Shown here one piece after another: positions 36,294 through 45,702 of a stretch of 64,000 nt of DNA; the first letter of the stretch is position 1, and each line of letters begins with the position of its first letter. The notes under the pieces were generated by a model, which was not told the origin of the DNA, searched no databases, and worked only from the letters and a program-made list of their open reading frames with translations. Position numbers and translations under genes: made by a program. Source of the stretch: JAENVU01 sp038250905 (lineage in GTDB: Bacteria > Actinomycetota > Acidimicrobiia > IMCC26256 > JAENVU01); the NCBI GenBank assembly GCA_038250905.1, contig JBBSBV010000018.1:1-64000 (forward strand). Direction: 5' to 3'.

Positions 36294-38558
36294 ATGAGTG
36301 GAGTAGCGGAGCTCCTCGACGGTCTCAATCCCGTCCAACGTGACGCGGTCACCGCGCCCGACGGTCCCGTGTTGGTGATCGCGGGCGCCGGGTCGGGCAA
36401 GACGCGCCTGCTCACGCATCGCGTGTCGTACCTGATCGCCGAGCGCGACGTCTCGCCGTTCGAGATCCTCGCGATCACGTTCACCAACAAGGCCGCGGGT
36501 GAGATGAAGGAGCGGGTCGCCGAACTGGTCGGGCCGGTCGCCCGCAAGATGTGGGTGTCGACGTTCCACTCGGCCTGTTCGCGGATCCTGCGGCGCGAGA
36601 TCGGGCTGCTCGGCTACCGCACGTCGTTCTCGATCTACGACGAATCCGACGCCGTGCGACTCACCGATTACGTGCGCCGCGATCTCAACCTCGACCCGAA
36701 GCGGTTCCCCCCGCGCCGGCTGCATCACTCGATCTCCGCCTTGAAGAACGAGTTGGTCAGCGCGGAGGAGGCGACGGCCAAGGCACTCACGCCGCCCGAG
36801 GCGAAAGTGGCCGAGGTGTACACGGAGTACCAACGGCGGCTGGCCGAGGCGTCGGCCGTCGACTTCGACGACCTCCTGCTGCTCGTCGTCCGCCTCTTCC
36901 GCGAGCACCCGGACGCGCTCGCCCGGTGGCGCCACCGGTTCAAGCACGTGCTGGTCGACGAGTTCCAGGACACCAACGGCGCGCAGTGGGAGATCGTCCG
37001 CCTGCTCGCCCTCGAACACCGCAACGTGATGGTCGTGGGAGATAGCGATCAGAGTGTCTACAAGTTCCGCGGTGCTGATCATCGGAACCTGATGCGGTTC
37101 GAGGAGGAGTTCCCCGAGTCGTCGGTGATCGTGCTCGACCAGAACTATCGGTCGACCCAGACGATTCTCGACGCGGCCAACGCGGTGATCGCCAACAACG
37201 CGGCGCGCCGACCGAAACACCTCTGGACCGAGCAGGCGGGCGGCGAACTCATCACCCGGTACCACGCCGAGGACGAGCACGACGAGGCGCAGTTCATCGT
37301 CTCGGAGATCGACCGGCTCGTCGACGTCGAGCACATCCGGTACTCGGACGTCGCGGTCTTCTACCGCACCAACGCACAGAGCCGGGTGGTGGAGGAGTCG
37401 TTCGTGCGGTCGGGGATCCCGTACCGCATCGTCGGCGGTACGAAGTTCTACGACCGGCGTGAGATCAAGGACGCGCTCGCCTATCTGCGCGCGCTCTCGA
37501 ATCCCGATGACGAGGTCGGCTGGAAGCGCATCGTGAACGTTCCCAAGCGCGGCGTCGGCGACACGTCGGTGCGCAAGGTGGAGGCGTACGCACAGGGTGC
37601 CAACATCGTGTTCCGGGATGCCTTGCGAGAGGCGGCCGTCGCGGGGGTCACCGGCCGCGCCCTCGGCGGCATCAAGGACCTCATGGAGGTCATGACGGGA
37701 CTCGAGGGATCGGCCGAGGAGCTGGGCGTCGGCGGGGTCATCGAAGCGATGCTGGACCAGACGGGATACCTGGCCGAGCTGGAAGTCGAGCGCAGCATCG
37801 AGGCGCAGGGTCGGATCGAGAACCTCGGTGAACTCGTCGGGGTCGCGCGCGAGTTCGACGGGCAGCTCGACGGCGGGGACCTCTCCGGCCTGGCCGGCAT
37901 CGCGGGCGTCGAGGATCTCACCGCACCGCCCACCGGGCTGCTGCGGGTCCAGGCGTTCCTCGAAGCGATCTCGCTCGTCACCGACCTCGACGAGGCCAGC
38001 GGTGAGGAATCGCTGGTCACGCTGATGACGCTGCACACCGCGAAGGGCCTCGAGTTCCCGGTCGTGTTCCTGACCGGCCTCGAGGACGGCATCTTCCCGC
38101 ACATGCGCTCGCTCGGTGATCCCGACGAACTCGAGGAGGAGCGGCGGCTCTGTTACGTGGGGATCACCCGCGCCGAGAAGCGGCTGTATCTCACCCACGC
38201 GTGGAGCCGGATGTTGTTCGGCTCCACCGACTACTACCCGCCGAGCAGATTTCTCGCCGAGATCCCCGAGGTGTTGGTGCGGGCTCAGGGACGCGCACCG
38301 TCACGCGGCGGCGGAATCTCCGAACACCGCAGTGCCGTCGCGGATGCCGCGATGCGGGTGGACCGCAACCCCACCGGCGCACGCGGCGCCGAGCAGATCG
38401 GTCTGCGCATCGGCGACGACGTCGGTCACGAGAAGTTCGGTGAAGGCGTGATCGTGAACATGCGCGGGGACGGCGACAAGGCCGAGGCCACCGTGCGCTT
38501 CCGCGACGTCGGCGAGAAGACCCTCCTCTTGGCATGGGCTCCGTTGACGAAACTCTGA
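36294..38558 (+). CDS. pcrA: ATP-dependent DNA helicase PcrA/UvrD
   Basis: A 754-aa superfamily 1A helicase that unwinds 3'-5' during repair and replication restart. Visible motifs: LNPVQRDAVTAPDGPVLVIAGAGSGKT (Q motif and Walker A), TFTNKAAGEMKERV (Ia), LVDEFQDTNGAQWEI (II), VVGDSDQSVYKFRGAD (III), QNYRSTQTILDAAN (IV), LMTLHTAKGLEFPVVFLTGLEDGIFPH (V) and EEERRLCYVGITRAEKRLYL (VI). The C-terminus ends in the PcrA-type small beta domain (GDDVGHEKFGEGVI), which binds RNA polymerase. Length is normal. Confidence 0.97.
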   Translation: MSGVAELLDGLNPVQRDAVTAPDGPVLVIAGAGSGKTRLLTHRVSYLIAERDVSPFEILAITFTNKAAGEMKERVAELVGPVARKMWVSTFHSACSRILRREIGLLGYRTSFSIYDESDAVRLTDYVRRDLNLDPKRFPPRRLHHSISALKNELVSAEEATAKALTPPEAKVAEVYTEYQRRLAEASAVDFDDLLLLVVRLFREHPDALARWRHRFKHVLVDEFQDTNGAQWEIVRLLALEHRNVMVVGDSDQSVYKFRGADHRNLMRFEEEFPESSVIVLDQNYRSTQTILDAANAVIANNAARRPKHLWTEQAGGELITRYHAEDEHDEAQFIVSEIDRLVDVEHIRYSDVAVFYRTNAQSRVVEESFVRSGIPYRIVGGTKFYDRREIKDALAYLRALSNPDDEVGWKRIVNVPKRGVGDTSVRKVEAYAQGANIVFRDALREAAVAGVTGRALGGIKDLMEVMTGLEGSAEELGVGGVIEAMLDQTGYLAELEVERSIEAQGRIENLGELVGVAREFDGQLDGGDLSGLAGIAGVEDLTAPPTGLLRVQAFLEAISLVTDLDEASGEESLVTLMTLHTAKGLEFPVVFLTGLEDGIFPHMRSLGDPDELEEERRLCYVGITRAEKRLYLTHAWSRMLFGSTDYYPPSRFLAEIPEVLVRAQGRAPSRGGGISEHRSAVADAAMRVDRNPTGARGAEQIGLRIGDDVGHEKFGEGVIVNMRGDGDKAEATVRFRDVGEKTLLLAWAPLTKL

Positions 38559-38575
38559 CTTCTCGTCGACTCGTC

Positions 38576-38646
38576 CGCTCGCGCTCCTGACGGAGCCGGT
38601 TCGTGGGGCTCGCTCCCGAGTTGTTCGCCTCCGCAAGCTCCGGCTC
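38576..38646 (+). repeat. Dispersed intergenic repeat, copy A
   Basis: Bases 38576-38614 are identical over 39 nt to the reverse complement of 55773-55811, and 38625-38646 match 22 nt of the reverse complement of 55741-55762. It lies between convergent pcrA and the gene at 38700. The two blocks surround a diverged centre. Confidence 0.85.
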
Positions 38647-38699
38647 AGGAGCGGGCTCGTCCAGGCGGACAAGGAGTCAGCGGTTCAGCCAGCGAGCAG

Positions 38700-39155
38700 T
38701 CAAGGCGCGGGGAGGATCTCGCGTAGGGCCACCATGTAGAAACCCTTGGCCGGACCGGTCTGCTTGGTGAAGCTGCGGTAACGGGCCATCTCGGTGCTCT
38801 TCACGGGCCGGTCGTCGCAGGTGAAGGTGTTCTTCGAACCGCGCCAGCGCAGCGTGCACGCGCCGGGCTTCGGCTGGTGGACGAGCAGGGCGACCAGGTG
38901 GTGATGTTCGACCGCCACCCAGAAGCCGTCGTCGCCGCTGAGGCCCGCAATGTTCACCGGCCCGCCGTCGTGGACCTGTTGGTGGATTGCCGACTCGAGC
39001 CCGAACGGTTGCGGGACCTTCACGTTCGGGATCTTGCCTCGGGCGGTGATGGCAAGGATCGCGGCGGCCACGAGGATGCCGCCGACGAGGAGGGCGATGC
39101 CTGCGCCGATCAGGAGGCGGAGATCGGAACGACGCTGAGATGCGCGGGCGGCCAC
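38700..39155 (-). CDS. Membrane-anchored protein, degenerate Rieske-like domain (tentative)
   Basis: A 151-aa protein with one membrane segment (about 17-41, LLIGAGIALLVGGILVAAAILAI) and an extracytoplasmic domain of about 110 residues. The order of its beta segments, with CTLRWRGSKNTFTCDDRP, resembles a Rieske fold, but the two His ligands of CTH/CxxH are missing (CTL, CDD), so no cluster would bind. GTG 39155 is the first start in frame with the membrane segment. Could equally be an unrelated small domain. Confidence 0.6.
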   Translation of the reverse strand: MAARASQRRSDLRLLIGAGIALLVGGILVAAAILAITARGKIPNVKVPQPFGLESAIHQQVHDGGPVNIAGLSGDDGFWVAVEHHHLVALLVHQPKPGACTLRWRGSKNTFTCDDRPVKSTEMARYRSFTKQTGPAKGFYMVALREILPAP

Positions 39156-39290
39156 CGACAGGGTGTACTCACGGATCGGGGACGGAGTCCAGCCGGGCGC
39201 TCGAATGCTGCCGACCGGTGAGGAAGGCCCGCATTGGTCGACCGCCTCCGTTGGCCGGGCTGACAGCCCGATCACTAGGGTTCCGCCCGC

Positions 39291-39707
39291 ATGCAGCGCC
39301 GGTATCGAGTGGTCATCGCCAAGCCCGGGCTCGACGGACACGACCGTGGAGCCAAGGTCATCGCCCGCGCCCTGCGCGACGGTGGGTTCGAGGTGATCTA
39401 CACCGGATTGCACCAGACGCCGGAACAGATCGCGGAGACCGCGCTCCAGGAGGATGCCGACGCGGTCGGGCTTTCGCTCCTGTCCGGCGCGCACATGACG
39501 TTGTTCCCACGGGTGCTCGAGTTGCTGCGGGAGCGGGGCCTCGACGAGGTCGTCGTCTTCGGTGGCGGCATCATCCCCGACGCCGACATCCCGAAGCTCA
39601 AGGAGCTGGGAGTCGCCGAGCTGTTCACACCCGGTGCGACGCTCGCCTCGATCCACGAATGGCTCGAGGAAGCGCTCGACGCGCGGGAGGCCCAACCGGC
39701 CGGTTGA
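39291..39707 (+). CDS. Cobalamin-binding subunit of methylmalonyl-CoA mutase type
   Basis: A 138-aa stand-alone B12-binding Rossmann domain. The D-x-H-x-x-G motif is DGHDRG (D15, H17, G20), followed by GLSLLSGAHMTLF and VVFGGGIIPDADIPKL, typical of the small subunit of methylmalonyl-, ethylmalonyl- or isobutyryl-CoA mutase. The catalytic large subunit is not in this window. It sits 49 bp upstream of sucC, consistent with propionate carbon entering at succinyl-CoA. Confidence 0.9.
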   Translation: MQRRYRVVIAKPGLDGHDRGAKVIARALRDGGFEVIYTGLHQTPEQIAETALQEDADAVGLSLLSGAHMTLFPRVLELLRERGLDEVVVFGGGIIPDADIPKLKELGVAELFTPGATLASIHEWLEEALDAREAQPAG

Positions 39708-39756
39708 TACATCGTCCGGCGCCGCGCCGGACGTCGCACGTCCTTCGAGGAGTCCA

Positions 39757-40905
39757 GTGGATCTGTTCGAATACCAAGGCAAGCAGTTCTTCGCGCGGTA
39801 CGGGATCCCCGTATCGGACGGGGAAGCCGTCACCAACGTCGACGACGCGGTCGCGGCCGCGGACCGGGTCGGCTACCCGGTGGTGGTCAAGGCGCAGGTC
39901 CAGGTGGGCGGTCGCGGCAAGGCCGGCGGCATCAAGTTGGCATCGAATGCCGACGAGGCCCGCGAGTACGCGACCGCCATCATCGGCATGGACATCAAGG
40001 GCCACACCGTCGAGGTCGTGTGGATCGAGCACGCGAGCGACATCGCCGAGGAGTACTACGCGTCGTTCACCCTCGACCGCTCGGCGAAGCAGTACCTCGG
40101 CATGCTCTCGGCCCAGGGTGGCGTCGAGATCGAAGAGGTCGCGGTGACCGACCCCGACGCGATCGCCAAGATCCACATCGACCCGGCCGAGGGACTCACG
40201 GAGGCGGCGTGCCGCGCGTGGGTCGAGGCCGCGAAGCTGAACCCGGCGGCGACCGACGGTGCGGTCGACATCCTGATGAAGCTGTACACGGCCTATACCG
40301 AAGGCGACGCGGATCTGGTGGAGATCAACCCGTTGATCCTCACGCCCGACGGTCGCGTGCACGCGCTCGACGCCAAGGTGAGCCTCGACGACAACTCGGT
40401 GTTCCGCCACGCCGACTACGAGGCCTACGACGCGACCCAGGTGCGTGACGCACGCGAGCAGGCGGCGCACGACAAGGGTCTGCAGTACATCGGCCTCGAC
40501 GGCTCGGTGGGCATCATCGCCAACGGTGCCGGACTCGCGATGAGCACCGTCGACATCGTCACCCAGGTGGGTGGAACGCCGGCGAACTTCCTCGACATCG
40601 GCGGCGGTGCGAATGCCGACGTGATGGCCGGCGCGATGGAAGTGATCAACAACGACCCCAATGTCCGGTCGATCTTCATCAACATCTTCGGTGGGATCAC
40701 CAAGGGCGACGAGGTGGCCAACGGCATCGTGCAGGCGCTGGCCAAGGTGAAGATCGACGCTCCGATCGTCATCCGCCTCGACGGCACGAACGCCGACGAA
40801 GGGCGCGCGATCCTGGCGCCGATCGTCTCGGAGCGGTTTCAGATCGAACCCACGATGCTCGACGCGGCGCGTCGGGTGGTGGCCCTTGCGGAGGCGAAAT
40901 CATGA
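39757..40905 (+). CDS. sucC: Succinate-CoA ligase beta subunit
   Basis: ATP-grasp subunit of succinyl-CoA synthetase in the TCA cycle. The 382-aa protein starts MDLFEYQGKQFFARYGIPVS and has VVKAQVQVGGRGKAGGIKLA (nucleotide), EINPLI (Mg) and the CoA-ligase domain FLDIGGGANAD. GTG 39757 follows CGAGGAG. It overlaps sucD by 4 bp (ATGA). Confidence 0.96.
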   Translation: MDLFEYQGKQFFARYGIPVSDGEAVTNVDDAVAAADRVGYPVVVKAQVQVGGRGKAGGIKLASNADEAREYATAIIGMDIKGHTVEVVWIEHASDIAEEYYASFTLDRSAKQYLGMLSAQGGVEIEEVAVTDPDAIAKIHIDPAEGLTEAACRAWVEAAKLNPAATDGAVDILMKLYTAYTEGDADLVEINPLILTPDGRVHALDAKVSLDDNSVFRHADYEAYDATQVRDAREQAAHDKGLQYIGLDGSVGIIANGAGLAMSTVDIVTQVGGTPANFLDIGGGANADVMAGAMEVINNDPNVRSIFINIFGGITKGDEVANGIVQALAKVKIDAPIVIRLDGTNADEGRAILAPIVSERFQIEPTMLDAARRVVALAEAKS

Positions 40906-41786
40906 GCATTTTCGTGGACGAGAACACCAAGGTCGTCTACCAGGGCCTGACCGGTTCGCAGGGTCGCTTCTACGGTCTGCTGAACCGTGACTACGGCACC
41001 CAGGTGGTGGCCGGGACCAACCCGAAGAAGGCGGGCACGGATGTGGACGGCATCCCGATCTTCGCCAACGTCGCGGAGGCAGTCGCGGCGACCGGCGCCA
41101 CCGCGTCGTGTGTGTTCATCCCGGCGCCCGGTGTGCGTGACGCCGTGATGGACGCGGCCGAGGGTGGCATCGAGTTCATCGTCGTGATCACCGAGGGTGT
41201 GCCCGCGCACGACGAGGCGTGGTTCTACAACACGCTCCAGCGCGACTACCCCAACGTGCAACTGCTCGGCCCGAACTGCCCGGGGATCATCAGCCCGGGC
41301 AAGGCCAACATCGGGATCACCGCGGGCCACATCGCGAAGGAGGGCGGTCCGGTCGGCATCGTGAGCCGCTCCGGCACGCTCACCTACCAGGCGCTCTACG
41401 AGTTGAAGCAGCAGGACATCGGCGTGACGACGTGCGTCGGCATCGGCGGCGACCCGGTGCCCGGGACGAGCTTCATCGACTGCCTGCAGGCGTTCGAGGC
41501 CGACCCCGAGACCAAGGCCGTCATGATGATCGGCGAGATCGGTGGTTCGGCAGAGGAAGAGGCCGCCGCCTTCATCAAGTCGTCGATGAGCAAGCCGGTG
41601 GTGGCCTACGTGGCGGGAGTGACCGCGCCTCCGGGCAAGAAGATGGGTCATGCCGGGGCGATCGTCTCCGGGGGCAAGGGCACGGCGGCCGCCAAGATGG
41701 AAGCGCTGCGCGACGCGGGCGTCCAGGTGGGGCTGAACCCGACCGAGGCCGGCGACCTCATGACCCGCGTCGTCGCCGGCTTCTGA
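40902..41786 (+). CDS. sucD: Succinate-CoA ligase alpha subunit
   Basis: A 294-aa subunit holding CoA and the phosphohistidine. TGSQGRFYGLLNRDYGTQVVAGTNPKK starts the CoA-binding domain; the active His is in KKMGHAGAIVSGGKGTA. Start overlaps sucC. A strong bidirectional hairpin ends the unit 18 bp after the stop. Confidence 0.97.
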   Translation: MSIFVDENTKVVYQGLTGSQGRFYGLLNRDYGTQVVAGTNPKKAGTDVDGIPIFANVAEAVAATGATASCVFIPAPGVRDAVMDAAEGGIEFIVVITEGVPAHDEAWFYNTLQRDYPNVQLLGPNCPGIISPGKANIGITAGHIAKEGGPVGIVSRSGTLTYQALYELKQQDIGVTTCVGIGGDPVPGTSFIDCLQAFEADPETKAVMMIGEIGGSAEEEAAAFIKSSMSKPVVAYVAGVTAPPGKKMGHAGAIVSGGKGTAAAKMEALRDAGVQVGLNPTEAGDLMTRVVAGF

Positions 41787-41803
41787 CCCACGCCACCTCG
41801 AAC

Positions 41804-41844
41804 TTGCGTCGCAAACCCGCGATAGTCGCGGGTCTGCGACGCAA
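41804..41844. terminator. Bidirectional hairpin terminator
   Basis: A near-perfect stem: TTGCGTCGCA then ACCCGCGA pair with TCGCGGGT then TGCGACGCAA, loop TAG, with one internal A/C mismatch. It is placed between the convergent sucD and the gene at 41863, so it can serve both. Confidence 0.75.
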
Positions 41845-41862
41845 ATTGGCGGGACGGGGTGG

Positions 41863-42288
41863 TCAGGCGAGGCCGCGGGGGCCGGAAGGCTCGTTATTCA
41901 ACATGACCGCACCGGCGATCAACGCGCCGGTGGCGACGAGCATCCCCCAGAATCCGATCCCGAAATCGGCCGCGCCCTTGTCGAGGATCAGGTAGCCCGC
42001 CATGATCAGGCCGGCGAAGATCGCGAGCAGCAGATGGACCTGCAACCAGCTGAAGCCGCCCACGCTCGACGAGAAGTGGATCCCCGCGAACCGGCGGAGC
42101 GCCACCACCCCACCCGAGATCACGCCGGCGAGCGCCGGATACGTCGCGATGGGGAAGAGGCCGGTGTCCCACGCGTTGAAGCTGAGATCGCCGACCGGCG
42201 CTTGGTAGAACGCGAAGAGCGAGAAGACGAGGGCGGCGGCGCCGCCGGCCATCAGCACGATCTCGGCCGTTGTCGGTTTTGACTTCAC
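41863..42288 (-). CDS. Small integral membrane protein
   Basis: A 141-aa protein with four predicted membrane segments (about 10-28, 42-62, 80-104 and 108-128). Between the first two is QAPVGDLSFNAWDTG, which probably faces outside. No family recognised; similar four-helix proteins are common in actinobacterial genomes. ATG 42288 follows GGAGGACC. Divergent from purN. Confidence 0.75.
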   Translation of the reverse strand: MKSKPTTAEIVLMAGGAAALVFSLFAFYQAPVGDLSFNAWDTGLFPIATYPALAGVISGGVVALRRFAGIHFSSSVGGFSWLQVHLLLAIFAGLIMAGYLILDKGAADFGIGFWGMLVATGALIAGAVMLNNEPSGPRGLA

Positions 42289-42409
42289 GGGTCCTCCAGC
42301 GTCGGTCGAACGGTGTCACTTTCCCACTTGCCGGGGGGGCACGCGCGGCAACCGGAGGCGGGCAATCGACCCGGGGCCCGGCGGGTGACAACGGGTAGGT
42401 TGGCGGGCA

Positions 42410-42967
42410 ATGCGGATAGGGGTGTTGGCGTCGGGTAGTGGGACGATTCTCCAGGCGTTCCTGGACGCGAACCTGCCCGTCGTGGTCGTGATCGTCGATC
42501 GTCCGTGCACCGCCACCGAGCGGGCCGAGGCCGCGGGCGTCCCGGCCGAGATCGTGCTCCGGGCGAGCTACGGAGCCGACTTCGACCGGGTCGCCTATAC
42601 CCACGAGGTGGTGGACGTCCTCGCCCGGTACGGCGTGGATCTGGTGGCCATGGCCGGGTTCGGCACGATCCTGGAGAAGCCGATCCACGACGCCTACCCG
42701 GACCGGATCGTCAACACCCATCCCGCGCTGCTGCCCGCCTTCAAGGGCTGGCATGCAGTGGAGGAGGCGTTCGCCGCCGGGGTCAAGGTCACCGGGTGCA
42801 CCGTGCACTACGCGCGGCTCGACGTGGACGACGGCCCGATCCTGGCCCAGGAGGCCGTCCCCGTTCTGGCCGACGACACCGTGGCGACCCTGCACGAACG
42901 AATCAAGGACGTGGAGCGGCGGCTGTATCCGTCGGTGCTCCGACAACTCATCGAAGAGGAATGCTGA
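42410..42967 (+). CDS. purN: Phosphoribosylglycinamide formyltransferase
   Basis: Transfers formyl from 10-formyl-THF to GAR in purine synthesis. The catalytic triad is N102, H104 (NTHPALLPAFKG) and D141 (DDGPILAQ), with 185 aa as expected. The phosphate loop reads GSGTIL instead of the usual GSGSNL. ATG 42410; the stop overlaps purH by one base (TGATG). Confidence 0.95.
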   Translation: MRIGVLASGSGTILQAFLDANLPVVVVIVDRPCTATERAEAAGVPAEIVLRASYGADFDRVAYTHEVVDVLARYGVDLVAMAGFGTILEKPIHDAYPDRIVNTHPALLPAFKGWHAVEEAFAAGVKVTGCTVHYARLDVDDGPILAQEAVPVLADDTVATLHERIKDVERRLYPSVLRQLIEEEC

Positions 42968-44466
42968 TGCGCGCGCTGTTGTCCGTCTACGACAAGACCG
43001 GGATCGTGGAGTTTGCCCGCGAGCTCCACGCACTCGACGTGGCGTTGGTGTCGAGCGGCGGCACCGCCAAGGCGATCGCGGAGGCCGGGATCCCGGTCAC
43101 CGACGTGGCCGACATCACCGGCGTCCCGGCCATCCTCGATCACCGCGTGGTCACGCTGCACCCGAAGATCCACGGCGGCCTGCTCGCGGATCCCACCAAC
43201 GAGGCGCACCGCGCCGACATGGCCGAGTACGGGATCGAGCCGTTCGATCTCGTCGTCTCCAACCTCTACCCGTTCGCGAGTGACCCGTCGATCGAACTCA
43301 TCGACATCGGTGGCCCGGCGATGGTGCGCGCGTCGGCGAAGAACCACGCCCACGTGGGGATCGTCACCAGCCCCGACCAGTACGAGGCGGTGCTCGCCGA
43401 GCTGCGCGCCGACGGCGCGTTGTCCGACGGGTTGCGACGCGAGTTGGCGCTGGCGGCGTTTGCCCGGACTGCGGCGTACGACGCGGCCATCGTGGAGTGG
43501 CTACAGGCGGGCGAGACCCTGCCGCGTCACCTCGTGCTGGCACTGGACCGGACCGACGAGACCCTGCGGTACGGCGAGAACCCGCACCAGCACGGCGCGC
43601 GGTACCGCGAAGTCGGGACGTCGAGCTGGTGGGACGGCATGGTCCAACACGGCGGACTCGCGCTCAGCTATCTCAACCTGTACGACACCGAGGCGGCGTG
43701 GAAGCTGGCCCACGATCTCGGTGATCGCGCCGTCTGCGCCATCATCAAACACGCCAATCCGTGTGGGGTCGCGGTGGCCGACGACCTGGTGACCGCCTAC
43801 GGGCGAGCATTGGCATGTGACGAGCGCTCGGCCTTCGGCGGCATCGTGGCCTTCAACCGGCCGATCGACGACGAGACCGCGGCGGCGATGGCGGCCGGGC
43901 CGCAGGCCGACGTCGTGATCGCGCCCGGCTATTCGCCCGGCGCGCTCGACGCCCTGCGGGCGAAGCGGAAGAACACCCGGCTGCTCGAGGCGCCGGCACC
44001 GACGGGTGCGGTGCGCGAGTTCCGCCAGATCAGCGGCGGGTTCCTGGTGCAGGACGCCGCCCACTTCGCGGCGGGCCGCGACGACTGGAAGGTGGCCACC
44101 AAGGTCGCGCCGACAGCCGAACAGTGGGTCGACGCCGAAATGGCGTGGCGCATCTGCGGCCACGTGAAGTCGAACGCGATCGTGCTCGTCAAGGACGGAC
44201 AGGCCGTCGGCATCGGCGCGGGTCAGCAGAACCGCGTGGAGTCCGGCGAGATCGCGGCGAAGAAGGCCGCGGGCCGCGCGGTGGGCGGTGCATCCGCGTC
44301 CGACGCCTTCTATCCCTTCCCCGACGGCGTCGAAGCCGCGGCGGCCGCGGGCGTGGCGGTGGTGTTGCAACCGGGCGGCTCGGTGAGTGACGAGAAAGTC
44401 ATCACGCGCGCCGACGAACTCGGCCTCGCCATGGTGCTCACGGGCGAACGCCACTTCCTCCACTAG
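42967..44466 (+). CDS. purH: Bifunctional AICAR formyltransferase / IMP cyclohydrolase
   Basis: The last two steps of IMP synthesis. N-terminal IMP cyclohydrolase (about 1-190: LLSVYDKTGIVEFARELH, SSGGTAKAI, TLHPKIHGG) and C-terminal formyltransferase with the catalytic Lys-His in IKHANPCG and VKSNAIVLVKDGQAVGIGAGQQ. 499 aa from ATG 42967; an in-frame ATG at 42961 is also possible. Followed 37 bp later by folD, which provides the formyl donor. Confidence 0.97.
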   Translation: MRALLSVYDKTGIVEFARELHALDVALVSSGGTAKAIAEAGIPVTDVADITGVPAILDHRVVTLHPKIHGGLLADPTNEAHRADMAEYGIEPFDLVVSNLYPFASDPSIELIDIGGPAMVRASAKNHAHVGIVTSPDQYEAVLAELRADGALSDGLRRELALAAFARTAAYDAAIVEWLQAGETLPRHLVLALDRTDETLRYGENPHQHGARYREVGTSSWWDGMVQHGGLALSYLNLYDTEAAWKLAHDLGDRAVCAIIKHANPCGVAVADDLVTAYGRALACDERSAFGGIVAFNRPIDDETAAAMAAGPQADVVIAPGYSPGALDALRAKRKNTRLLEAPAPTGAVREFRQISGGFLVQDAAHFAAGRDDWKVATKVAPTAEQWVDAEMAWRICGHVKSNAIVLVKDGQAVGIGAGQQNRVESGEIAAKKAAGRAVGGASASDAFYPFPDGVEAAAAAGVAVVLQPGGSVSDEKVITRADELGLAMVLTGERHFLH

Positions 44467-44503
44467 AAGGGACTCACCCCATGAATGACGGGAGGCGATT
44501 GAC

Positions 44504-45367
44504 GTGACCCACATGATGCCCGGCGGACCGGTGGCCGACGCGGTGTTCGCCGACCTCGGACCGCGCATCGCGGCACTGATCGCGGCCGGACACACGCCGG
44601 GACTCGCGACCCTGCTCGTCGGCGCCGACGACGCCAGCGCGCGGTACGTGGGGATGAAGCACGCCAAGGCCGCGGAGCTCGGGTGTCATTCGGTCGACAT
44701 GCACCTGGACGCGGATGCGACCCAGGCCGAGGTCCTGGACGCGGTCCAGGCGTTGAACGACGACGAGTCCGTCGACGCGGTGTTGTTCCAGTACCCGCCG
44801 CCTGCACACATCGATTTCGAAGCGGCGCTGTTCACGCTGGACCCCGACAAGGACGTCGACGGCATCCATCCGCTCAACCTCGGTCGGCTCGCGCTGTCGA
44901 TGCCGTGCCCGGTCCCGTGCACGCCGGCGGGGATCGAGGCCCTGCTCGCGTTCTACGAAGTTCCGGTCGCAGGCCGTGAGGTGTGCATCCTCGGTCGTGG
45001 CGCCACCCTCGGTCGGCCGCTGGCCCTCCTCCTGTCGCAGAAACGACCGACCGCGAACGCGGCGGTGACCGTGGTCCACACCGGCGTCCCCGACTGGCCC
45101 GAGTACACCAAGCGGGCCGACGTGGTCATCGCCGCCGCCGGTGTCCCCGGCATCCTCCAACCCGAGCACATCACGCCCGGCTGCGTCGTGGTCGGCGGCG
45201 GGGTCCGGTACGAGGGTCGCAAACTCCTGCCCGATGTCGACGTCGCGTGTGAAGCGGTGGCCGGCTGGATCACGCCCCGGGTGGGCGGTGTCGGCCCGAC
45301 GACGATCGCGATGCTCTTTCGCAACCTGGTCGAGATCGCCGAACGCAACGCCGGAATCGACGTATGA
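44504..45367 (+). CDS. folD: Methylenetetrahydrofolate dehydrogenase / cyclohydrolase
   Basis: Makes 10-formyl-THF for PurN and PurH. The catalytic Lys is in YVGMKHAKAAELG, the Gln in FQYPPP, then DKDVDGIHP, PCTPAG, and the NADP loop GRGATLGRP; here the usual serine of GRSxxVG is glycine. The end PRVGGVGPTTIAML is standard. 287 aa from GTG 44504. Clear functional coupling with the upstream purine genes. Confidence 0.94.
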   Translation: MTHMMPGGPVADAVFADLGPRIAALIAAGHTPGLATLLVGADDASARYVGMKHAKAAELGCHSVDMHLDADATQAEVLDAVQALNDDESVDAVLFQYPPPAHIDFEAALFTLDPDKDVDGIHPLNLGRLALSMPCPVPCTPAGIEALLAFYEVPVAGREVCILGRGATLGRPLALLLSQKRPTANAAVTVVHTGVPDWPEYTKRADVVIAAAGVPGILQPEHITPGCVVVGGGVRYEGRKLLPDVDVACEAVAGWITPRVGGVGPTTIAMLFRNLVEIAERNAGIDV

Positions 45368-45458
45368 GCGAGAGCGGAGCGGGGCTACGGCTTCCTGACA
45401 GCCTTCGCATCAGCGGAGCGTGGCCCGTCCGGCCGGCTCCGAAGGAGCAAGCGGACAG

Positions 45459-45644
45459 ATGATGCCCTGTCTGCAGTGCGGGTATCAGAAGTCGCCCGAC
45501 GACCGCTGCCCCGAATGCGGGCTCACCGCCGAGTTCGGCCCGGATCGCCCGAACCCGTTCCCGGGTGCGACGATCTACGCAATGATCGGAGCGGTCGTCC
45601 TGGTCTTCGCCCTCACGCTGCTCATCGTTGGCCTCACGGCCTGA
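45459..45644 (+). CDS. Small zinc-ribbon membrane protein
   Basis: A 61-aa protein. Two CxxC knuckles (C4, C7 and C17, C20) form a zinc ribbon, followed by one membrane helix (about 36-58, IYAMIGAVVLVFALTLLIVG). ATG 45459 or 45462 follows AAGGAGCAA. It lies between folD and icd; role unknown. The 91 bp before it contain a GAGCGGAGC-type repetitive sequence. Confidence 0.7.
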   Translation: MMPCLQCGYQKSPDDRCPECGLTAEFGPDRPNPFPGATIYAMIGAVVLVFALTLLIVGLTA

Positions 45645-45702
45645 CGGCGGGACCGACTCCCCGCTCCACCCCTGAACCGACTCCCGAATCAAAAGGAATC
45701 CG

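Noticed and set aside
42289..42409. ZTP/purine riboswitch upstream of purN
   Set aside because: GC-rich leader but I cannot see the conserved riboswitch cores.
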